In this document: one piece after another, positions 16,230-23,632 of the stretch
Layout of the letters: each line of letters starts with the position of its first letter
Position numbering within the stretch: position 1 is the stretch's first letter
Origin: Serinicoccus sediminis
GTDB lineage: Bacteria > Actinomycetota > Actinomycetes > Actinomycetales > Dermatophilaceae
DNA: 64,000 nucleotides
Assembly: GCF_004153545.1 (NCBI RefSeq)
Contig: NZ_SDVA01000006.1
Coordinates: forward strand, 124,001 to 188,000
Reading direction: 5' to 3'
Notes under the pieces: model-generated
Seen by the model: only the letters and a program-made list of their open reading frames with translations
Told to the model about the DNA's origin: nothing
The model's database searches: none
Made by a program: the position numbers and the translations under genes

Positions 16230-16574
16230 ATGAGCAGCGAGGCGATCGACACCACGGTCCCGCCCAGCGGCACCGGGTGCGTGGAGTGCCTGGAGGGCGG
16301 CGGCTGGTGGGTCCACCTGCGACGGTGCGCGCGCTGCGGGCACGTCGGGTGCTGCGACTCCTCGCCCGCACGGCACGCCACCGCCCACGCGCGCGGTACC
16401 GGGCACCCCGTCGTGCAGAGCTTCGAGCCCGGCGAGGACTGGTTCTGGGACTACGGCCAGGGTGCGGTCGTGCCCGGGCCGCAGCTGGCCGCGCCCACGA
16501 GCAGACCGGTGGACCAACCCGTGCCCGGCCCCGCCGGTGCGGTGCCACCGGACTGGCGCGCCCGCCTCGGGTGA
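16230..16574 (+). CDS. UBP-type zinc-finger domain protein
   Basis: A 114-residue protein with a ubiquitin-hydrolase-type (BUZ-like) zinc finger over residues 15-65: Cys17-x2-Cys20, Cys33-x2-Cys36, Cys41/Cys42, His49, His53 and His59. The conserved GCVECLEGG and RRCARCGHVGCCDSSP runs are those of bacterial UBP proteins. In eukaryotes the finger binds the ubiquitin C-terminus; the bacterial role is not established, and no ubiquitin-like gene is near. The rest is a short acidic/Pro-rich tail ending DWRARLG. ATG at 16230 has GGAGG 4 nt upstream. Confidence 0.87.
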   Translation: MSSEAIDTTVPPSGTGCVECLEGGGWWVHLRRCARCGHVGCCDSSPARHATAHARGTGHPVVQSFEPGEDWFWDYGQGAVVPGPQLAAPTSRPVDQPVPGPAGAVPPDWRARLG

Positions 16575-16631
16575 CCCGGCCGGGCAGGAGGCCGCACCGG
16601 CGGCCGTGCCCGGTCCTGCGATAGTGCTCGC

Positions 16632-17894
16632 ATGAGCGAGCCGGGGAACGACACCACCGCGGTGCAGTCGCGCACCGTGCTGACCCTGATGGGCAGCCAG
16701 ACCCTGGGCGGCATCGGGGTGGCCAGCGGCATCGCCGTCGGCGCGATCGTCGCCGCGGACGTCAGCGGCCGCGACGCGCTGTCCGGCCTCGCGACGACCA
16801 CGCAGGTCCTCGGCGGAGCGCTCTTCACCATCCCGGTGGCCGCGCTCATGGGGCGACGCGGCCGCCGCGCGGGGCTCGCCGCCGCCTACCTCGTCGGCGG
16901 GGTCGGGGCCGCGCTGGCCATCACCGCCACCACGGTCGGGGCCTTCTGGCTGCTGCTCGTCGGCACCACCCTCTTCGGCGCCTCGACCACCGCCAACAGC
17001 CAGGCCCGGTATGCCGCGACCGATCTCGCCGTCCCCGAGCGCCGGGGGCGACAGCTCAGCTGGGTGGTCTGGGCGACGACCATCGGCTCGGTCCTCGGGC
17101 CGAACATGGTGGGGCCCGGCAAGGCCGTCGCCGGCGCGCTCGGGCTGCCCCCGCTCGCCGGTGCCTGGGTGTTCTCCTGCACCGGTTTCCTCCTGGCCGC
17201 GCTGCTGCTGCACCTCGCGCTGCGCCCCGACCCGTTGCTGACCGCCCGCCGGCTCGCCGGGGTGGACACCGACCGCCCGCCGGGGCGGCAGGGCAACGTG
17301 GCCGACGGGCTGCGGATCATCGCGGCCACCCCCACGGCGCTGTGGGCCACCTCGGCCGTCACCGTCGGGCACGTCGTCATGGTGTCGGTCATGGTCATGA
17401 CCCCGCTGCACATGCGGCACGGGCAGGCCGAGATCGAGCTCATCGGGCTGGTCATCAGCCTGCACATCCTCGGGATGTACGGCCTCGCCCCCGTCACCGG
17501 CCAGCTCACCGACCGCCTCGGGGCGCGCCCCGTCGTCCTTCTCGGCGTCGGCCTGCTGGTGCTGGCCTGCGCCCTGTCGGCCCTGAGCCAGGACGGTTTC
17601 TCCGCGGGCCTCACCGCGGGGCTGGTGCTGCTCGGCCTGGGGTGGTCCTGCACCTTCGTGGCCGGGTCCGGCACCGTCGCGGGAGCCGTGCCCGTCCAGG
17701 ACCGTGCCTCGGTGCAGGGGGCCGCCGACCTCGTCATGGGGCTCACGGCCGCCCTCGGCGGCGCCCTGGCCGGGGTCGTCATGGACGTCTTCGGGTATGC
17801 CGTGCTCTGCGCGGTCGCCGCGCTCGCCGCGGCCGGGCTCGCGGCGTACACGGTGGCGCGGGGCGAGCACGAGCGCCGCCCGGTAGGGGTGTAG
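16632..17894 (+). CDS. Major facilitator superfamily (MFS) transporter
   Basis: A 420-residue MFS permease with about 12 hydrophobic helices and an internal charged loop near the middle (DTDRPPGRQGN). The A-motif-like run GQLTDRLGARPVVL lies between helices 8 and 9, and MGRRGRRAGLAAAY in the first half. Substrate and direction are not readable; most such actinobacterial proteins are efflux pumps. GATAGT (16620-16625) lies 6 nt before the ATG, compatible with leaderless expression; no ribosome site is visible. Confidence 0.88.
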   Translation: MSEPGNDTTAVQSRTVLTLMGSQTLGGIGVASGIAVGAIVAADVSGRDALSGLATTTQVLGGALFTIPVAALMGRRGRRAGLAAAYLVGGVGAALAITATTVGAFWLLLVGTTLFGASTTANSQARYAATDLAVPERRGRQLSWVVWATTIGSVLGPNMVGPGKAVAGALGLPPLAGAWVFSCTGFLLAALLLHLALRPDPLLTARRLAGVDTDRPPGRQGNVADGLRIIAATPTALWATSAVTVGHVVMVSVMVMTPLHMRHGQAEIELIGLVISLHILGMYGLAPVTGQLTDRLGARPVVLLGVGLLVLACALSALSQDGFSAGLTAGLVLLGLGWSCTFVAGSGTVAGAVPVQDRASVQGAADLVMGLTAALGGALAGVVMDVFGYAVLCAVAALAAAGLAAYTVARGEHERRPVGV

Positions 17895-17941
17895 CCCCCC
17901 GGCGAGGTGTGGCGGAGGACGGCGTGACGTCCGGGAGTCGT

Positions 17942-17947
17942 TAGCCT
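17942..17947 (+). promoter_or_regulatory. Leaderless -10 hexamer of the helicase-like gene
   Basis: TAGCCT ends 6 nt before the GTG at 17954. A GTG at 17948 directly follows the hexamer and is therefore a poorer start. Confidence 0.55.
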
Positions 17948-17953
17948 GTGTCG

Positions 17954-20900
17954 GTGAGCTCGCTGCGCCCCCCGAACACCCTCGACGAGTCCCGTGTCGA
18001 GGCCGTCCAGCGTGCCCGCACGCGCTGGCGCCACGAGGTCGCCGAGCTCGGCGGCGCCAACACGCTGCTGTGGCACCGCACCTCCCTCACCGGCACCTTC
18101 GACCTCAACCTCGCCCACCCCGGCGGGGTCGCCAAGCTGCTGTCGGGGCGCCCCACCCCGTTGTCGGACCTGGTCCGCGAGCAGGTGGCCTTCACCGACG
18201 CGGCCCGCCGGCTCGGCGGCATCCGCGACAAGGTCACCGAGATGCGCCGCGAGCACGGCCTGGAGACCAGCTTCCTCGCCATCGGGCTCGCGACCTGGAC
18301 GCTGCACCGGGTGCCGGTGCCGCCGCGCGCGCCCGTCCTGCTGCGGGCCTGCACCATCACCCCCACCGACGCCGCGCACTCCGACTTCGTCCTCGAGCTG
18401 CACGAGGACGTCGTCTTCAACCCGGTCCTCGAGCACTACCTGCGCAGCGAGGCCCACCTGCAGCCCGACCCGGCGCTGCTGGCCGGGCTGTCCGCGCAGA
18501 GCCACGGCTTCGACCCCCGGTTGACGTACCGGGCGCTGGAGGACATCTGCGTCGAGATGGCCGGGTTCGCCATCGGGCCGCAGATGGTCATCAGCACCTT
18601 CCCCTGGGCCAAGCTGCCCCTGGTCACCTCCTACACCGGCGACCCCGAGCCGCTCGCCACCCACGACGTCGTCGCGGCGCTGGCGGGAGCGGACGTGCAG
18701 CTGCCCCCCTCCTCGCCGGACCCCCAGCGGGCCGACGACCCGGCCCGGGAGCTCAGCGCCCTGGACGCGGACGCCTCCCAGCGGCTGGTCGTCGACGAGG
18801 TGTCCCACGGGGGCAACCTCGTGCTCGACACCCCGGCGGGCACCGGCGCGACCCAGACGATCGCCAACGTCGTGGTCGGTGCGCTCTCGGAGGGCCGCAC
18901 GGTCATGGTCTGCTCGGAGGACCGCACCTCCCTGCAGGCCCTGCAGCGGCGCCTCGAGCACGTCGGGCTGGGAGACCTGTGCCTCCACCTGGCCGAGGAC
19001 CCCGCCTCGATGCGGCAGACGCTGGCCCGGGTGCGGCATACCCTCGACCACCTGCCGGGCGAGGACGAGCCGGACCTCGGCCCCGACCCGCTGCCGGCCC
19101 GCGCCGACGCCCTCTCGGTGCTGCGCCGCGAGCAGGAGGTGCTGCACCGTGAGCACGCGCCCTGGGCGCTGAGCCTGGCGCGCACCGAGGACGACCTCGC
19201 CGCGCTCGCCACCCTCGACCACCCGCCGGCCTCCCGGGTGCGGCTGCCGCTCGACGTCCTCGGTGAGCTCCCCGAGGAGGAGCTCTCCGCGGTCACCGAC
19301 GCCCTCATCGAGGCGGCCGACTGCGGCGCCTGGTCGGCGGCCCGCACCGAGGACCCCTGGTATGCCGCGCGCCTGACCAGCGAGGACGACGCCGCCCGGG
19401 CCACCGAGATCGTGGGGCGACTGGTCGCCGGGGAGTTCAGCACGGCGCGCGAGCAGGCCGACGCCGTCTGCCGGACCGCGGGCATGCCGCCGCCCGCCAC
19501 CCTCGCGCAGTGGGCGCACCGGCTGGGCCTGGTCGCGCGGGCGAGCGAGACCCTCGACCACTTCTCCCCGAGCATCTACGACGCGCCGCTGGACGACATG
19601 GTCGCCGCGACCGCGGACCGTGACGCCGTGGAGCAGCGCCCCGGCGCGGTGGCGCGCGCCCGGCTGCGTCGACAGGTGCGCCAGCAGCTGCGTCCCGGCA
19701 CCCCGCCGCCGGACCTCGCCCACCGGGTGCGGATGGCCCGCGACGAGCGTCGCGAGTGGGAGGAGGTGGCCGGCAAGGCCGCCCGCCCCGCGGCGCCGGA
19801 GGGGTGGGACGACGCGCTGGCCGCGCACGCCCCCGTGGGCGAGGACCTCGCCTGGCTCGAGCAGGTGCTGGTCGGGACCTCGGCCGGTCACGAGCTGTCG
19901 ACCACCCACCTCGACACGGTGCTGGAGCGTCTCGTGCGCCTCGACGCGCGCGCCGAGCGCGCGGTCGTCGCCGCCCAGGCGCACCCCCTGCTGGCGCCGC
20001 TGCGCGAGCGTGGGCTCGGCGAGCTGGTCGACGACCTGGCCCGTCGCGGGGTGCCCGCCGACCGGGTCGCGCCCGAGGTGCGCTTCGTGCACCGCAGCTC
20101 GGTGCTCGACCACCTGACCTCCGACTCCGTGCCGCAGCAGGTCGGCGGCGAGGCCGTCCGGGAGGCCGAGCGGTCCTTCCGCGCCGCGGACCGTGCCCAC
20201 CTGCAGCGCAACGCGCTGCGCGCACGGCGCGCGGTGCTGCGTCGGCTGCGGCGGACGCTCACCGGGCACGCCTCCCAGCTCGGTGCCTGGCAGCGTGCGC
20301 TCGACGCGAGCCGGGTCGGCGCCGTCGACGCCCGCGACATCATCAGCAGGGCCCCCGACGTCGTGCTGGCCGCTGCCCCGGTGCTGCTGACCAGCCCGCT
20401 CGCGGTGCCGGCGGTCCTGCCGCCGGACCTCACGGTGGACCTGGTGGTCGTCGACCGCGCGGGGCGCACGACCACGGCACGGTCGGCGCCGGCGCTGGCG
20501 CGTGGCCGCCAGGTGCTCATCGTCGGCGACAGCGGTGGCCCGGGCCCCCGTGACTTCTCGGTCGTGGCCGACCCGCGGGCCGAGGCGGCGCCGGGCACGA
20601 CGTCCGCGCCGTCCCTGCTGCGGGACGCGTCGGGGGTGCTGCCGGTCCGCCACCTGGCGGTGCACTACCGCGCCCTCGACCAGGGTCTCGTCGCGCCGTT
20701 GGCCCCGCTCATGCCGCGGCCCGTGCACTCCTTCCCCGGCGTGCACCGTCACCCCGCCGTGCGGGAGCACGTGGTCCAGGGGCACATCAGCATCCGGGTC
20801 GAGACGGCCGTACGGCTGGTGCTCAAGCTCGCCCGGTCCGGGCCGGGCAGCCTGCTCCTCGTCACCGACGACGACGCCGGCGCCGAGGACGCGGGGATCG

Positions 20901-21529
20901 CGCTGCGCCAGGCCATGCGCGGCGGTGACCTGCCGACCTCGCTCTCCGACGACGAGCAGGACAGCGAGGCCTTCCTCGTGCTGCCGGTCCACCGGGTGGC
21001 GGGGCAGACGAGGGACCGCGTGGTGTGGCTGGCCTCGCCGGAGAGCGTCGCCGCGCCGGAGAGCGCCGGCGCGGTGCTCTCCGCGGCACGGCGCAGCGTC
21101 GACCTCGTGACCGAGACGCCGGTCGACGCGTGGCCGGAGGCGACCGGCCACGGCGCGCGCATCATCGCCCGGGCCATGGTGCCGGACGCGGAGGAGCACG
21201 GCCACGACTCGGCGGTCCTCGCCGAGCTGGTGCGCCGGCTGCGGGCCGAGGGTCTGGACGTGCGGGAGGGTGTCGGCCACGGACCGCACGCGGTCGACCT
21301 CGCCGTCGTCGCCGAGGACGACCCCCAGCGCTACGCCGTGGCCGTCGACGGCGACTCCCGGCCGGGCGCCGCCGGTGGCCCGGGCAGGGACGACGTGCGC
21401 CTGCGCCACGAGCAGCTGACGAGGATGGGCTGGAGCCCCGTCCGGGTCCGCACCACGGACGTCTTCACCGACCCGGCGCGCGAGGTCGCCCGGGTCCTGC
21501 ACGCCCTGCGCGAGCAGCCGCGGCGCTGA
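17954..21529 (+). CDS. Large helicase-like (SF1/DUF4011-type) protein with degenerate ATPase motifs and C-terminal REase-like domain
   Basis: A 1191-residue protein laid out like bacterial DUF4011 helicase-like proteins: an N-terminal domain (1-270), a RecA-like region (about 275-900) and a C-terminal nuclease-like domain (about 1090-1191) with DLAVVAEDDPQRYAVAVDGD and RMGWSPVRVRTTDVF, resembling MTES_1575/Vsr-like folds. The Walker A position reads TPAGTGATQT (residues 293-302): the lysine that binds phosphate is Ala299. The Walker B position reads VVVDRAG (Asp834, Arg835), so the catalytic Glu is gone. It is therefore probably unable to hydrolyse ATP. Leaderless-type start at 17954. A small gene overlaps its stop. 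Role unknown; DNA or RNA binding is the best guess. Confidence 0.7.
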   Translation: MSSLRPPNTLDESRVEAVQRARTRWRHEVAELGGANTLLWHRTSLTGTFDLNLAHPGGVAKLLSGRPTPLSDLVREQVAFTDAARRLGGIRDKVTEMRREHGLETSFLAIGLATWTLHRVPVPPRAPVLLRACTITPTDAAHSDFVLELHEDVVFNPVLEHYLRSEAHLQPDPALLAGLSAQSHGFDPRLTYRALEDICVEMAGFAIGPQMVISTFPWAKLPLVTSYTGDPEPLATHDVVAALAGADVQLPPSSPDPQRADDPARELSALDADASQRLVVDEVSHGGNLVLDTPAGTGATQTIANVVVGALSEGRTVMVCSEDRTSLQALQRRLEHVGLGDLCLHLAEDPASMRQTLARVRHTLDHLPGEDEPDLGPDPLPARADALSVLRREQEVLHREHAPWALSLARTEDDLAALATLDHPPASRVRLPLDVLGELPEEELSAVTDALIEAADCGAWSAARTEDPWYAARLTSEDDAARATEIVGRLVAGEFSTAREQADAVCRTAGMPPPATLAQWAHRLGLVARASETLDHFSPSIYDAPLDDMVAATADRDAVEQRPGAVARARLRRQVRQQLRPGTPPPDLAHRVRMARDERREWEEVAGKAARPAAPEGWDDALAAHAPVGEDLAWLEQVLVGTSAGHELSTTHLDTVLERLVRLDARAERAVVAAQAHPLLAPLRERGLGELVDDLARRGVPADRVAPEVRFVHRSSVLDHLTSDSVPQQVGGEAVREAERSFRAADRAHLQRNALRARRAVLRRLRRTLTGHASQLGAWQRALDASRVGAVDARDIISRAPDVVLAAAPVLLTSPLAVPAVLPPDLTVDLVVVDRAGRTTTARSAPALARGRQVLIVGDSGGPGPRDFSVVADPRAEAAPGTTSAPSLLRDASGVLPVRHLAVHYRALDQGLVAPLAPLMPRPVHSFPGVHRHPAVREHVVQGHISIRVETAVRLVLKLARSGPGSLLLVTDDDAGAEDAGIALRQAMRGGDLPTSLSDDEQDSEAFLVLPVHRVAGQTRDRVVWLASPESVAAPESAGAVLSAARRSVDLVTETPVDAWPEATGHGARIIARAMVPDAEEHGHDSAVLAELVRRLRAEGLDVREGVGHGPHAVDLAVVAEDDPQRYAVAVDGDSRPGAAGGPGRDDVRLRHEQLTRMGWSPVRVRTTDVFTDPAREVARVLHALREQPRR

Positions 21530-21774
21530 TGGGCGCGACCGAGGGTGCCGCGGCCCGGGATGGTGCACCCGGGCGCCCTCCGCGCCGACGGCATACCCGT
21601 CGCCGCGTGGTCGCCCCGCCCACCAACCCCGCCGCCGACCAGACCGACGAGGCTCCTGCTCCCGGTCGCCGGGATCCCGGGACGGCCGGTCGAGGGCGGC
21701 GGGGCGGCGCCCCGGCCCGGCTGGACCCGCGTGACACCTGGATCCTCGAGCAGCGCCCCCCGCACTGGGACTAG
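21529..21774 (+). CDS. Small conserved-type protein, C-terminal WILEQRPPHWD motif
   Basis: An 81-residue basic, Pro/Arg-rich protein without membrane segments. The last 16 residues, DPRDTWILEQRPPHWD, resemble a C-terminal motif I recognise from small uncharacterised actinobacterial proteins; the rest is low complexity. Its ATG overlaps the stop of the helicase-like gene (TGATG), which implies coupled translation and a possible functional link. No function known to me. A real gene rather than a shadow because the overlap, the conserved-looking C-terminus and the position agree. Confidence 0.65.
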   Translation: MGATEGAAARDGAPGRPPRRRHTRRRVVAPPTNPAADQTDEAPAPGRRDPGTAGRGRRGGAPARLDPRDTWILEQRPPHWD

Positions 21775-21787
21775 CGACCACCCCACC

Positions 21788-21897
21788 CCGCACAGGACGC
21801 GTGCTCAGGCCGCACAGGACGCGTGCTCAGGCCGCACCGGACGCGCGGTCAGCCCGCACAGGACGCGCGGTCAGGCCGCACCGGTGCCGTCAGGTGC
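21788..21897. repeat. Five 22-bp tandem repeats between convergent genes
   Basis: Units begin at 21788, 21810, 21832, 21854 and 21876; the first two are identical (CCGCACAGGACGCGTGCTCAGG) and later ones drift. The array starts 14 nt after the small gene's stop and ends 5 nt before the mscL stop. Units are contiguous, with no spacers, so this is not a CRISPR array. Twenty-two is not a multiple of three and no ORF of note uses it. Confidence 0.9.
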
Positions 21898-21901
21898 GGG
21901 G

Positions 21902-22327
21902 CTACCGGGCGTCCGGGGCGGGCGTGGTGGTGCCGGGGGTCCGGCCGGCCAGCAGGTCGCGGATCTCCCGCAGGGTCGCGACCTCCTCGGAGACGACCTC
22001 GGCCTCGGCCTCCTTGTGGCGGTTCACGTGCTCGGTGAACCGGTTCATCGGGCCGACCAGCACGAAGTAGACGACCGCCGCGGTGATGAGGAAGACGATG
22101 ATCGCGTTGATGATCGCCGCGAAGTCCATCGCGGTGTCGGGCCGGCCGTTGACGATCTCGAACTTCAGACCCTCCACCTCCGCGCCGCCGGCGGCGTTGA
22201 GCAGCGGGGTGATGACGTTGGAGACGATGGTGTCGACGACGGCGGCGAAGGCCGACCCCACGACGACCGCGACGGCCAGCTCGATGACGTTGCCGCGCAT
22301 GATGAAGTCTCTGAAGCCGGTGAGCAT
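21902..22327 (-). CDS. mscL: Large-conductance mechanosensitive channel MscL
   Basis: A 141-residue MscL homologue. The N-terminal amphipathic helix and TM1 (FRDFIMRGNVIELAVAVVVG) carry the family signature, TM2 follows near residues 68-90, and a charged cytoplasmic helix (about 105-130) ends the protein. The pentameric channel opens under membrane tension in hypo-osmotic shock. ATG at 22327 has GGAGAGG just upstream. The longer reading frame upstream is not needed. It is followed by the 22-bp repeat array and precedes no other gene on this strand. Confidence 0.97.
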   Translation of the reverse strand: MLTGFRDFIMRGNVIELAVAVVVGSAFAAVVDTIVSNVITPLLNAAGGAEVEGLKFEIVNGRPDTAMDFAAIINAIIVFLITAAVVYFVLVGPMNRFTEHVNRHKEAEAEVVSEEVATLREIRDLLAGRTPGTTTPAPDAR

Positions 22328-22461
22328 GGCCTCTCCTCTCGGTGCGTGCGCGCGGCAGGCCGCTGCGCACGTGCTGGTGTCGGACGTGGGTGGCCCGCGC
22401 CGTGCCCGGCCCCTGGCGCCACGGCAGGGAGTATAGGCAGAGCCGGGCCGCCCGCCCGCGC

Positions 22462-23097
22462 CTATCGAGGGGGCGGCCGCAGCGCCAGGAGCAGCGCGGC
22501 GCCGACCGGGTCCGCCCCGCGGGCGGCGGCCAGCGCGCCCGCCGTGCTCTCGTCCACGGCCAGCCACACCCCCGGCGCCTCCCCGGCACGGGCCTGCAGG
22601 ACCAGAGCCTCCTCGGCGACCACGGTGCCGTCCACCGGCGAGTGCACGTCGACCTCGTCCCCGGCCGCGAGCGCTTCGGCGACGACGCCGTCGCCCAGCG
22701 GCACGAAGACGGCCACCCTCCCCGGGAGGCCCTCGAGCAGCCCGGAGGTGCGCAGGTCGCCACCGGTCAGCACCTCTCCTGCCTGCAGCGGGACGGCCAG
22801 CCGCGCGCCCTCCGCGGGCGGGTGGTCCAGGGCGCCGGCGGGGAGGGCCGTCGGCGGCAGTCGACGCACCTCGGTGTCCCCCTCCCGCAGGCCGGCGCCG
22901 ACGGGGAGCATGCGGGTGGCCACGACGACCGGCACGTCCTCCGGCCCGGGCCGGGACAGGACGAGGTGGAGGCCACCACCGACGACGGCCGCCGCCAGCA
23001 CGGCCGCCACCCAGCGGCGGGCCGAGGGCAGGGCGCGCACGTGCTGCAGCCGCCTGCCGCGTCGTCGGCGGGCGGGGCGTCCGGCGGGTGGGGTCAC
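22462..23097 (-). CDS. SAF-domain membrane-anchored protein
   Basis: A 211-residue protein with an Arg-rich N-terminus, one transmembrane segment (about residues 28-50) and a SAF/CpaB-like beta-clip domain beginning VVVATRMLPVGAGLREGD. Similar proteins sit in Flp pilus (CpaB) or unknown envelope systems; no pilus gene is present here, so a pilus role is unsupported. The GTG at 23097 is chosen because TAGCGT on the minus strand (23105-23110) ends 7 nt upstream. In mycobacteria a comparable gene neighbourhood (mscL, FmdB-type gene, cyclo-ligase) exists, so this looks like conserved context. Confidence 0.75.
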   Translation of the reverse strand: MTPPAGRPARRRRGRRLQHVRALPSARRWVAAVLAAAVVGGGLHLVLSRPGPEDVPVVVATRMLPVGAGLREGDTEVRRLPPTALPAGALDHPPAEGARLAVPLQAGEVLTGGDLRTSGLLEGLPGRVAVFVPLGDGVVAEALAAGDEVDVHSPVDGTVVAEEALVLQARAGEAPGVWLAVDESTAGALAAARGADPVGAALLLALRPPPR

Positions 23098-23104
23098 CCC
23101 GGCG

Positions 23105-23110
23105 ACGCTA
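23105..23110 (-). promoter_or_regulatory. Leaderless -10 hexamer of the SAF-domain gene
   Basis: On the minus strand TAGCGT ends 7 nt before the GTG at 23097, which fixes that start within a longer open frame. Confidence 0.55.
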
Positions 23111-23137
23111 GGCGCCGGACCCCGGCGGGGACAGGGT

Positions 23138-23572
23138 TCAGGCCGAGCCTGTGGACGACGAGCCGGACCCCGCGGAGGATGTGGACGACGCCGTCCCGCC
23201 AGACCCCTTCTGGGACGACGAGGGGGCCCCGCCCGAGCCGCTCGTGTCGGAGCCGCCCGACCCGGAGCCACCCTTGTCCGACCCGCTCGAGGCAGACCCG
23301 CCGGACGACCCCCCGGAGGCCGACCCGCTCTCGGAGCCACCCTTGTCCGACCCGCCGGAGGAGGATCCCCCGCCCGAGCCCGACCCGGAGCCCGAGCTCC
23401 GCGAGTCGGTCCGGTAGAAGCCCGACCCCTTGAAGACGACGCCGACGGCGCTGAAGACCTTGCGCAACCTGCCCTCGCACTCGGGGCAGACCGTCAGGGT
23501 GTCGTCGGTGAAGGCCTGCTGGATGTCGAAGGCGTGGCCGCAGTCCTTGCAGGCGTATGAATACGTGGGCAC
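23138..23572 (-). CDS. FmdB-type zinc-ribbon protein with Ser/Gly-rich disordered tail (Ruc-like)
   Basis: A 144-residue protein. Residues 1-42 are a FmdB zinc ribbon with Cys8-x2-Cys11 and Cys29-x2-Cys32. Residues about 55-144 are almost only Ser, Gly, Asp and Lys and must be disordered. This layout matches the M. tuberculosis serine-rich protein Rv0991c (Ruc), described as a redox-regulated chaperone whose cysteines switch it on, and the neighbourhood (mscL, SAF, 5-formyl-THF cyclo-ligase) is also similar. Chaperone function here is inferred from those two points. GTG start with TAGAAT (minus, 23581-23586) 8 nt upstream; divergent from the acylase gene. Confidence 0.85.
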   Translation of the reverse strand: MPTYSYACKDCGHAFDIQQAFTDDTLTVCPECEGRLRKVFSAVGVVFKGSGFYRTDSRSSGSGSGSGGGSSSGGSDKGGSESGSASGGSSGGSASSGSDKGGSGSGGSDTSGSGGAPSSSQKGSGGTASSTSSAGSGSSSTGSA

Positions 23573-23619
23573 GAGCCGGGATTCTACGTCGCCTCCCTGC
23601 CCACCCGCGCACCGTCACC

Positions 23620-23625
23620 TAGGCT
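23620..23625 (+). promoter_or_regulatory. Leaderless -10 hexamer of the penicillin acylase-family gene
   Basis: TAGGCT ends 7 nt before the GTG at 23633. The divergent FmdB gene has its own hexamer 34 nt away, so both promoters share about 60 nt. Confidence 0.55.
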
Positions 23626-23632
23626 GGGGGCC

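Noticed and set aside
16886-21793. 1635-codon open frame on the minus strand
   Set aside because: Antisense to the MFS and helicase-like genes; low-complexity Arg/Gly/Val composition with no family motif. In GC-rich DNA the frame opposite a real gene often stays open.
21788-21897. CRISPR array
   Set aside because: The 22-bp units are contiguous without spacers, and no cas gene is present.
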